From positions 4,019,576-4,083,575 of the forward strand of contig RSEF01000021.1 in the NCBI GenBank assembly GCA_003993805.1: a stretch of DNA of 64,000 nucleotides, written 5' to 3'. Position 1 is the first letter of the stretch; every line of letters begins with the position of its first letter. The DNA is from Himantopus leucocephalus (taxonomy: Eukaryota > Chordata > Aves > Charadriiformes > Recurvirostridae). The notes under the pieces are model-generated. The model was not told the origin of the DNA. It was given only the letters and a program-made list of their open reading frames with translations, and did no database searches. The position numbers were made by a program, and so were the translations under genes. Of the stretch, positions 26,952 to 37,495 are shown piece by piece.

Positions 26952-29027
26952 CTGGGCATGATGGTTATGGTATGGAGTATTTCATTGGCCATTCCATCCT
27001 TTTGTCTATGCTTCTATGGGAAGCTGAAAAATGTCCTTGTATAGTGTAAACATCACTTAGCAACAACTAAAAACAATAGGTATTATTGACATTCCTTTCA
27101 CAACAATCACTAGAAAGAAAATTAACTCCTTCCCAGCTGAAACCAGGACACTGATTCAGTTTTGTATAAGCTCAAATTTCCCAAGAGCGAACCAGCAGAT
27201 AACACTAATGTAAGACATGAAAGTCAGAACTTCTCTGTAGGTCTTAAGAATAGAGTAAGGAATCCTCCTATGAAAGAGCATGCACCTTAAGTATTTGCTG
27301 ACTGACACAAGCACTTGCAAAATGCTGTAAAAAGACCTATTACGAATGCTGTCTGTAACATAGCAGTTATGAGAAATGTTGTTCTGATATCTGGATAAAA
27401 GGAGAACACTCAACTCACAAACGTTGTTCAGGTATTTACTTGTTAATTGCTAAAATGTCTCCCTGAGATTTCCAGAATGGATTCTAACATTAACATGTTG
27501 ACAGAATAAAATTACTATTTTTTTAATTTTAGGTTGAGGGAAACAGTTTGAGAAACCGCTGCCAACAGACACTTCCCGCCTTTACGACTCTATTTTCCTA
27601 ACACCAATAAGCACCAAGTTACTAACACAGAACCCTCTGTCTGCTGTATTCTGTAGCCAGTGAGAGAGGCTCAATAAAACATAACTATCACTGAACACCC
27701 TCAACTGTTGCCTGCAGAGTTCCTCAACCATTGGACTGTTTTCCAGTACAATAATAAGCATGTAGATATTTTCCATTAGGCACAAAACTTATCTTTAAAA
27801 GTCACCGTTCCAGAAAGATATTGTTGGCATTTTCACTAGCATTCCATACCTAAAACTCAGCTGTTCTTAAAGTTTTTGTTTTTAAATTTCTGCAGCTTGA
27901 TACCAATATAAGATGCTGAAGAAACATGCTAATGAAGTTTATCTTTTATTGCAGGACAATTGGTTTCATTTTCAAATGCTACATACAGAACCTGGAGTTT
28001 ATAAATAAACACTGGTAGTGTGTTTTTAGAACACTTTATTAGCCAGAATTGACCCTCTACTATTAAATAAAGCAAATGCTTTGCTGGCAGCTTTACATAT
28101 TATTCCGTTAAGATTTAATCAGCTTATTTATCTTCGCAAGCATGCAGGTTTTGTTTTTTTTCGTAAAGCCCTTCCCAAGGAGAAAGATGAGGATAACTTC
28201 CAAATTTTTATCCAGTCACAGTAACAGAGAACTTACTGTGAAGGCAAATTAAAGCAGTAGAGCAAACATCACTGTGAAAAGAAGTTTCAAAAGAGTTATT
28301 AACGCTTTAACATTCCCCAAAAATTGCTATCCCACATAAGCGGGCTTATCTCCGAGCTCTCTTCATAGTAGGTAGTATTCCAAACAGAGGACCTCAGGGA
28401 AAAGATCTCAGATCTTGTCATACCGTTGTTTATAAATTTATATTCTTCTCTGAAACCCAAAATATTTTAGAAAAGGAATTTTAGTTAGCCTCCGTCTCAA
28501 AGTCTCCATTCACACCACTTCTAAGCCCTTTCACTTTACTGTGAAACTAGGTCTCTTCTTTCTCTCTTCAGGTTCCAGGGTCATCTTTAAGCCCCTTTAA
28601 GATTGCTTGTTCAGCTTAGTCCAAAATCCAGTTAAGACAAAACCCATCAAGAGTGTTTTATTATCCTATAACCACCTTCTTTTCTTTTGAATGCTCTTTT
28701 GGTTCTCAAGATGTTTTGTTCATTCTACATTTAAGACAAAACACTCTGTGGCTGGGGGTCTCTACAGTTTTTAGCATGCAGTCATCACTGCCTACAGCTC
28801 CTGTGTAGTTCACACACATTGTGAAATAGCACGCACTACTCTTGTCTAAAGGAATTAAGAAACTCGAAAGACCGTTCTTAAGAATAAACTGCAAATTTTC
28901 AGATCTTTTAGCTTTTTGATATCCAGTTCTATTTCTGCCATTCTCTAAGTTAATATATAAGCCCATTTCCCACTAAGCAAATATCAACCTCTACAGGCAG
29001 AGTACAAAGAATTTTAGAGATGGTATC

Positions 29028-29150
29028 ATTCCTGTTTCAGAGAAAGAAATCACAATCCAAAACTTAAGCGTTCTGCTCAAGGTCACAGCAACTCAATGAT
29101 GGGATTAAGATAAAGATTTAGTACACGAGAATTCCAGCTGCAGAGTTACA
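29028..29150 (+). mobile_element. MIR-like ancient SINE relic
   Basis: The plus strand contains TTCAGAGAAAGAAATCAC, then GCTCAAGGTCACAGCAACTC and AATGATGGGATTA in that order and spacing. This matches the core-to-tail part of the MIR consensus (gaggaaactgag, cccaaggtcacacagc, gctgggatt). It is highly diverged, as expected for an amniote-age SINE, and is antisense to GNB1. Confidence 0.5.
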
Positions 29151-32100
29151 GGTAACTACATTGAAGATTTACATGCAGCTTTATTTAAAAATATAATAGA
29201 ATGAATAATCTAATGTCAGTCAAAGCAGATACGTTCTCCTGTAACATACAGTTTAAAGTAGTGCCAATTTATTTCTGCCAGAATCTGTGCACTATACAAT
29301 AGAATTGTCTCGCATTTAAATGAAACAAAACTTCTTGGTATGGAACAGGAAGAGGCCTAAGGAGATGAACACTAATCCTAGGAAAAAAGTCATATTGAGA
29401 AAGTTCACTTTACAGAAACTGAACCCTGTAATTTCATTCTGGATTATTTGCGTTCGTTGAGTTTAAAACAAATCATACGAGCTTATTTCATGCTTGTGCC
29501 TTATTGTTTAATATAGCATGCACTGAAGGGCACTACTGCAAATGACAAAGCCAGACAAAGCAGCCCAACAGGGTTGAGCATCTTCTGCAGGAACACAGTA
29601 GCAGAAACTTTGATACAGCCAGGTAAGAAGCTGAGAGGATGTAAGTCCCAGCTGATGGGATGTCATAGCTTAACTAGAACGTACATGTCTGCCTTCACAC
29701 AAATAAAGCCTCCACTACACTTTTAAAGGTCTAGCACAGTAACTATATGTATACTTTTGCTACAGAAGAAACTCTCGCATCAAATTCACGACAGTACTCT
29801 GCCTCAGCACATTGCCTCCATTCTCTTCCAAGTCCCACTTTATGCAGGGGCAGAACAACACAAACTCCTTCACAATCTGTAAAAATTAACTAAACACACT
29901 AATGGAACCCAACCTTCAGAGTCATTTCCTAAATGAACTTTATCATACAGTTAGTCAGACACGTGTATACATGACCTGCCCTACCTACTGTGCAGCTAAG
30001 CTCCTAAAATGCTTCATTTGTGAAATCCACATCAAGACACTCACTGTTTTAAGGAAAGCTTCCTTTTAACGAACAACTTCAAAATGGTTTACCAACACTA
30101 CAGAAACCTGTACACCTACGTGCAAGATACCATCTCCATTATCACAGGCAGCAAGGACTTCAAGGAACTCAACAACTACTATTGTTAAAGCAGCTTCTAT
30201 GGATCTTGACCTTCAGTCACTTGCTAGATAGGACTTGTTTCAATATGCGCTGCATGACAATTAGTAGCTGAATGCATACAACCCTTGATGTTTTTTCCAT
30301 CTGTAACGTCATATATCCACGTAAGTTCATACCTTGAAGTTAGACACACTTTTAGAGTTACAAGTTAGTCCTTGTGCATTCCAAGCAACACCAAACTCCG
30401 AACTACATTTCTGACCACATCCATAGGAATTGTTTAAACCAGATTTCCACATTCCCTTTGTAGTCTTTGTTGTTTCAACATCAACAGGAAGTTCTAATTC
30501 CTGCCAACATGGCTGAACTCACTAACACTCAGGAAACGAAAACCCTAATGAAGCCAAGGGCACTGAAATATAGGAGTTGTCTAAAGCAGACTAAAATTTA
30601 TGGGACAACCAGCCAACCAACTTGGCTATTCTTCTATGTCTTTTACACTAAGTCTTAGGCAATTAGATTTATGGCAGAAATGAGATCCGTGGGGGAAAAA
30701 AAAAGGGTTCCATCCTCTTGTGTACTTCTCAGCTATAGTGTAAGTCAGCAGAGCATACTAGTATCTAGCATTAAAAAAATAAATTTTTAAAAGAGCAAGA
30801 ACAACAGGTAAGGTCAGGAAAATGTATGGGAAAACAAATATTTTTTTCTATTCTCACTCTCATATTCATATTACAGACACAGAAGTAACAAGAAGAGACT
30901 GTTCAATATATGATCTATGCTCATTGCGAACTAGCCCAATTGAATATCATTAAATATATTTTTGTTTCTCAGCGTGTTCTAAAGGCATTTAACCCCATTT
31001 TAAAAGAAGGTTTCTAGAAGAAACTGTAAGCTTGATACAGATGATGCTTCTATTTCTGGGGTTTTGAAAGAAGTTACTAAATTTCTAAATCAAGCAAACC
31101 TCATGCAAAAAGTCACTACTCAAGTTCCATGCTCTTTTTTTCCAAATTATTACCATAGCTGTGAAGAAATAGGTAGCAGCCAAACTCATGCTTACCTCAC
31201 TTTCTTTTGAATATGTTACTGTGTTCTTGAAGGCAGGCTTCTCAAGAATAACACATTCACTTTGCTGAACTCACTCAAGACCTTCCCAGAGGCTGAAGTG
31301 CTTAAGTGTCTCTGCTCTAAGCCTAATTCCCCTTAATCTTGTTGACAAGTATACCTTGCAGATAATTCTCTTCTTGCTAGGGACAACAATATGCGTACTT
31401 GCAAGGTAGTTTACTATTCTTCACTACTCCAAATGACCCAAGTGTCTAATCTCTTCTTACGAGTTACCCATAGAAGAATCACTTTATTCCTCTGCTTCCT
31501 CACATAGGAAAATCAAGTATTGGCTTCACCTGATTTGTTACTTTCCATATATGATAAAACTTCACAATTCAGCTATGTCAAAAGTATTTATCATGTCACT
31601 CATCTCAAAGAACAACTTCTGAGTTTGTTTTTCTCTAAGCTACATGAGCTATATTCCTATGTAAAAGGAAAGTCATATATGTCCAGGCAGTTAATTATAC
31701 GCTGAATGACTGCACAGAATCTTTGAACTGAATAGAAAGCCTTATGACATCTACAAAACTGCCACATACTTCCTGCAAATGGAGATATACTTAGGATCCC
31801 AGTATAATAATTCTAATTTAAAGGTAAAGGTCATACTCAGAAAATAGTGACAGAACAATTCAAAGGCTAAGGGAAGAACTCAAATTCACTCATTTCACTG
31901 TTACAACTTTAATGTCCCTTCCAGAGCTCAAGCTGCTTATCCAATTAAGTCCAGTTACTGAAACCAAGGTATCATTAATACCACCACATTTATATATGGA
32001 CTTACGCTTGCCTACATTATAAGAGAAATGGGAAGAGTTGAATACACCTCATCCGAACATATATTCTTGGATTAAATATGATTCCTCTCTAAAATTACCT

Positions 32101-34110
32101 GGTAACAGCAATGAGGCAATGCTTACTAAATACTTTGTTATTTCATTTTCCTCACACCACTCCTATTAAAAAAAGATAAAAAAGGATGGAGTCTTCCATC
32201 CTCACCTAAATAGCCTGTCCTGTGATTAATCTCTACAGATTAAAAGAAGAGAACACAGATTTGAAATCACAGCTATCATTAAGTCAAATATTTAGAACTT
32301 CTATCTATCCCTTGATGGCCAAACTTTGTTTGCTACAAGGTATTTTTACTACACGTTACTACTATCAAAGAGTAAAGTAATCCCACCAAGCCACTGCTGA
32401 TGCAAAGTCTGGTAACACAGAGGGTTTAAAGTTATATTGTTAGTGTTATTACCCAAGTACAGTAATTTCATAAGGTTAGCCAAATCACCTTTCTCCCAAA
32501 TTAATAGGCTGTCTGATATTTGTTCCCTCAACGTCTTTCCTGCTAATATGCATCACTCCAATATGTATGAAACAGCCAGAAGAAAAGCAAAACACATCAT
32601 TTGAGAAACCAGAGCCAAAACTTTACAGCCTTAATAATGAGTTCATGTTATGCCTACCAGACAGTCTCATAGCAGGTCATCTGATTAAATGAAGCTGTGC
32701 TAATCTATTAGATACCATAAATCCTATTAGCAACATGCACAGCAGCTTGTACATTTTCACAATGACAAAGGAATTATACACAATCCACTGTTAGTTCCAG
32801 CGTTTTGTCATCATATTGGCTTTGAAAAGCTGAGGGTTTTTTTGTTATTTAATCGGAAGTATATATCGATTCCTATTTGACTTTTATTCAACAGAAAACA
32901 CAGTAAGAAAGATCAGAATTGCTTCTGGAACAAATTTGAGGTGTTCTCTCTACTATTTACAAGATCCAAAATAAAAGACAAAAAAATTCAGGGGTGCCTT
33001 CTGATCCTTAATTACACACATCTCCATGCACAGTGATCACCAGAAAAAAAAAGGTAGATAATTTTAGAAGTAAGAAATCATAGAAAAGGTATACAGGAAC
33101 ACAACATAAGAAATGTACAAAATCACACAAGCTTCTGTGATACAAACTTTATTTGAAGGGAAAAAAACCAACCTGTAGAACATGCACTGAATAGCTCAAA
33201 GACATTGGCTTAATATCCAGCCATGGTTAAAACAAAAGGTTATATAGAAAATAGGACAGAAAATACTGAAAATATGCCACTGAGTAAAAGCAATGGTTTT
33301 TCTACACTGGGAACACTGTTCAGTTTCAGTTTCTGCTCCTTCAAAAAAGGACACTGGAGGTGTCTACTAGGGTTGACCAAAGTAACTAATTAGAGAACAC
33401 CTCAGAAGACAGGTTTAGAGAAAGAAATGGGAGACAACTTGCTGCTTCCTTTTTGAAAAGAGAGGTCAATATCTAGCAATTGAAAGTAACAAATTTAACT
33501 GAGCAAATACTTTCTACACAACAGATGGTTAACTAGTATGTTCCTCACAGCCTAAGGGGCTTCATAAGAGGCAGAACCATTTAAAGTTCTAGTCCAGAAG
33601 GCAATGAAGGTTTCACTGTTCCAAGAATATTAGTAATAATTAATATTACACAGAATATAAAGTCTGAAACTTTTAGGTTCTGTTTAAATAATACTGACAC
33701 ATTGAAAAGAACATTCTGACAAAAGCCACTTTGCTCAAAAGAAATTTGGCCTTCTTTTGTCAAACATGGCCGACAAGTAATTTTTCATTCATGAGAGAAT
33801 AACTATTCTCATCATTTTATTTATTACAGTTCCCTGCCCCACTGAGATGAAACAGTTTCATCTATGGTCTCCCTCTGCTTTGCCAGTTCTATTTCTGAAA
33901 GAAGGCAGGCACTAACATCTATTATTTAGCAAGTTTCCTGGCCATTTTAAAATCCTTCCTGTTGACATAAGAATATACATGTTAAAGTAGAAAACAGATA
34001 CTTTAGGCCTGCAGGGATTAACAGCTGAAAACCTGAAGTTAACCATTTTTTTAAAATAGTATGAGTTTCTCAAGCACTAGAAAAAGAAATTACCTTATTT
34101 CACTACTTAC

Positions 34111-34162
34111 GTTTTCTCTCACTGCAGTAGAAAGCCAACTTCTGCTGTCAAACATGTAAATT
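34111..34162 (-). other. GNB1: GNB1 exon 2, non-coding 5' UTR exon
   Basis: On the minus strand a long pyrimidine tract (GTTTTGTTCTTTTTTCCCAG) is followed by 52 bases and a consensus donor GTAAGT. A short block bounded by such strong sites, in the right orientation between the CpG island and the ATG exon, is best read as the second 5' UTR exon, which I recall in mammalian GNB1. It contains one ATG (at 34153-34155) in a weak context that opens an upstream ORF running without a stop to the exon end. The assignment rests on splice sites and gene structure, not on alignment. Confidence 0.72.
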
Positions 34163-35382
34163 CTGGGAAAAAAGAACAAAACAACACACCAAAACTGGAA
34201 TTAGTACAATATGAAAAAATAACACCAATTTCTTAACAAATCTAGCAGAAATTAAAATACTATCAAAGCACATACTATTTTTTGTTAGCTAACTTGAACA
34301 GCCGGCTTGTCTTCATGAAAGAAATGGGCATTGCTTTAATAATACTAACATAACCAAAAGACTCACTCATGTCAAGAAGCTTTTAATATTCTTTTTCCAA
34401 AAAACTCTTGCAATCCTCAGATCATTAATTCTCCTCCCCTAGTGATACAGAAGTCCATACTACTAGAGGGTTTAGGATTGTAAAAAAACAGTCTCACTCA
34501 TACAAGACTAATTTTCACCGCACTATGAAGTGCCCCCCACAAAATCTGCATTTTCAAAGCATTGAAATTATTTCTGTGCAATACTATTCCTGAGGTATTC
34601 TTGCTTTCTAAGCACAGTTAAATATCAAGATATCTATTTTATCAAAAGAAGTTACATAAACCTCCTAATGAGCTCAAGTGAGAGCACAACACTCTTCTAG
34701 AAGAGTTACGACTTCTAATCACCAAACAGATTAAAAAGTAAAAATTGACACATTAAGTAACTCACACACTTGCAGTCTGGAGGACTGAAATGACTTAACA
34801 TACAAATTGACTTTGTAGCAAGGTGAAAAAATTTCTTGTAAGAAATTTTGGAACAATTTTTTCCTCTGGCACCACTAAGTAATAATTATAGGTCACCCCA
34901 AGATTTGAAACATTGACAACCGCTTATACATTCAAAACATCTGCAATCTGTCTCTACCACACAGCAAGACAAGGGCTATGGGTGATGTCCATGGACACCC
35001 GAGTACATCTTCAAAGCAGATGCATCAAGACAGTGGAAGATTATTCTAAGCACAAAGCAAGAATGTACTGAAGCAAAATAATCTTAAATCAGAAAGCCAG
35101 TCTGCAACTTCATATACTTTAACTGAAATGCTTACATGTAATGCGTCTTTCTGATTTTACAGTTCACTATTAGCTGGAAAATTTACAAGCCACTTCGGTG
35201 TCTAGTATGGAGGTTAAGCTACTTAGGATATGGGTCATCCTCATCCAAGCTCATTTATAGATGAACAGTTTAATACTGTGATTATGAAACCATCACAGTG
35301 TAAGCAGTTTTGTTTGTTACTGCCAGAACAACACACTTTTAGACATAAAACAGTAACTCACACTTAGAGGTCAAACTCCATT

Positions 35383-35402
35383 CCCCCCCCCCCCAANCCC
35401 CC
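35383..35402. repeat. C homopolymer run with ambiguous base
   Basis: A run of about 12 C, then AA, an unresolved base at 35397, and six more C. The ambiguity marks an assembly problem typical of homopolymers. Confidence 0.85.
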
Positions 35403-36551
35403 CAAGACACAAACACATGACATGACCATTTTAAGTTCTGAAAAAAGATCAACTATATTCAAACTTTCAGAAGTCTTTACAGAAAAATTTGCCCCCACTG
35501 CAGAGATAATGAAGTCTAATGAAATTCTGAAAGAATTACCTGAAATGTAAACAAGTAAAATTATGCCGGAACACTAACAGCACACAGAATACACAATAGC
35601 AAAGGCCAAAACACACACCATTATTGTCCTGTGCTGCACCCTCATTAATGCAGGAGAGGTGTTGCAGATTTCATATGCCTTCTGCAAAAAAGAAAAACAA
35701 AAACAAAAAAAAAAAAAGCTACTTTAACCAGCCTGCAAGAAGAGTAAGGAAGCATAACAGCAAATTTTTCCATAAAGTTTAGTATATTTTTCAAACAAGG
35801 TTAAGTTTTCAGTTCGGTATGCTGAAAGCATCCTGCGATGCCTGCAAAATGCAATCCTGGCAACTGAGATATTTTCAATTCTACACGAAAAACAGAGCTC
35901 ATTTAAGAAGAAAAGTAGACAAGCTACTTAAGAAAAAAGATCTGCATTGCCACAAGCTTCCCTTTTTAGCTAAAATGTAGCCTGGTAAAAGCAACAAGAA
36001 AATTACAGGCCAACTCATTCATGGCACCACAGTACTGGTTCAGCAAAGAAAGAGTTCTTGTAACAACCTTCATACACTCTGCCTTAATCAGCCCTTATAA
36101 CCCTGCCTAGCTGAGAACTTGAGGGTCTCAACATCAAGAACTGGGGTTTCTAAAACAGGCGAGAACAAAAAGTACCACAGAATACTTTAAGCATAGTTCA
36201 AGTGGTTAAACCATTATACCAAAGCCCCTGGAGGCCAGCCAGCCCTGCACATGGTTGGCGTCCCCATGTTCCCACAGCCTTCTTCTCCACATAAAGCAGC
36301 ACACTAGTTTGGACTCAAAACCAAGAGTAACTCCAGAAGGCAAAAGCATCACTCTTTCTGTGTAAAGCTTCCCTACTACAGGTACTCACTAACTGCTGTC
36401 AGTCTAATATTCTTTTTCCTTTAAGGATATTGTAGTTACACTGAGGTGACAAAGGAGCCTAAAAATTTCTCTGAGCTCCAACATCCACCAGAATACAAGT
36501 CTTCACATGAAGAAGACTCTTCTGCAGAAGAGACTACAACTTTTTTCATAA

Positions 36552-36599
36552 GGTTGGGGAAAGGAGGGAAGAAAAGAGGGAAGAAAGGAAGAAAAGGGA
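36552..36599 (+). repeat. purine-rich tract
   Basis: About 48 bases are nearly pure G and A on the plus strand, with patterns such as GGGAAGAAAAGAGGGAAG. The tract is a polypurine-polypyrimidine stretch in GNB1 intron 1. Confidence 0.75.
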
Positions 36600-37169
36600 C
36601 TTTGAAAAGTAGGGAAAGCATTTGGAAGTATTTTACTGTAACATCATCGCAAATCTGAACAAGCCTCCAAAGTTAAGCAACTTCCTAAGAAGATTAAATA
36701 CATTCACTGTAGCCCTCTCCAAAGCCATTAGCTGCATAAACATGTTTTTCTTCTTGACCTATGGATTCAATGAGAGACTTAAAACCCAAATATTCTGGAT
36801 GTTAATTCCACCTGCACACCTTCTTGAGACTGCTTTACACATGCATTGACTAGATGCCAAGGCCAATATTTGAACTGCAGCAAAAGCATTCCAGCTTCTG
36901 AAAACACACCACCAAGTCACACACAACCCAACATGAGGCCATGCATGACATGGCACATCAGACAAGATACCTCCCCACCCAGGGTTTGGCTCAGCCCCTG
37001 GCACAAGGTTTGGCCAAGCCTTGTATGCAGCTGCCCCTGCTGTAGGGTAGGGACACGGACAGAGCACAGGCGACACCAACTCCTCTTTAGCAGCGAGATC
37101 TCCAGTGCAGCTGCAGGAGAGATCCCACCCCAAACCAGTCCCCATGAGAGGCGCACCACTTCACGTTTT

Positions 37170-37495
37170 GAGGCTCCTGGGTGACTGCAAGCTGGACATG
37201 AGCCACCAACGCTTCCTCGTGGCAAAGACAGCCAACACCATCCAGCGCTGCGTTGGGAAAAGCACTGCCAGCAGGTCAAGGGAGGTGATCCTTGCCTTAG
37301 CACTGGTGAGGCCACACCTGAAATACTGTGTCCAGTTCCGGGCTCCCCAGTACAGGAGAGACATGGAGCTACTGGAGACAGTCCAGCAAAGGGCCATGAA
37401 GATGATGAAGGGACTGGAGCGTCTCTCATATGAGGAGAGGCTGAGAGACATGTTCAGCCTGAAGAAGGCTCAGAGGGGGATTTTATCAATGTGCA
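37170..37495 (+). mobile_element. CR1 LINE fragment, C-terminal part of the reverse-transcriptase ORF
   Basis: The plus-strand frame encodes LLGDCKLDMSHQRFLVAKTA, then LALVRPHLKYCVQF, then ERLSYEERLRDMFSL. These are the standard C-terminal motifs of the CR1 ORF2 protein (usually LVRPHLEYCVQFWAPQ and LPYEERLRDLGLFSLEKRR). A few codons are deleted before LVRPHL, and the match stops near TTTTATCAATG, before the usual 3' UTR tail. The copy is therefore truncated at both ends and inactive. It lies antisense to GNB1 in intron 1. Confidence 0.88.

Larger units (their letters stand above)
26667..27155 (-). mobile_element. solo LTR of an endogenous retrovirus (ERVL-like) with 5-bp target duplication
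   Basis: A 479-bp element at 26672-27150 begins TGTTGTGATT and ends CCAGGACA on the plus strand, so it has the TG...CA ends of an LTR. It is flanked by the perfect direct repeat CTGAT (26667-26671 and 27151-27155). Read on the minus strand it runs in the order U3, TATA box (26943-26951), an AAT-rich stretch, ATTAAA (26815-26820), then U5, which fixes its orientation as the same as GNB1. The sequence resembles a common bird LTR family that begins TGTCCTGGTTTCAGCTGG; the family name is inference. No internal retroviral genes are present, so it is a solo LTR left by recombination. Confidence 0.88.
26365..34110 (-). other. GNB1: GNB1 intron 2
   Basis: AT-rich intron of 7746 bases between non-coding exon 2 and the start-codon exon, donor GTAAGT. 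It contains the solo LTR at 26667-27155 and a MIR-like relic at about 29028-29150. The rest shows no gene, and its open frames are short and unlike any family I know. Confidence 0.75.
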
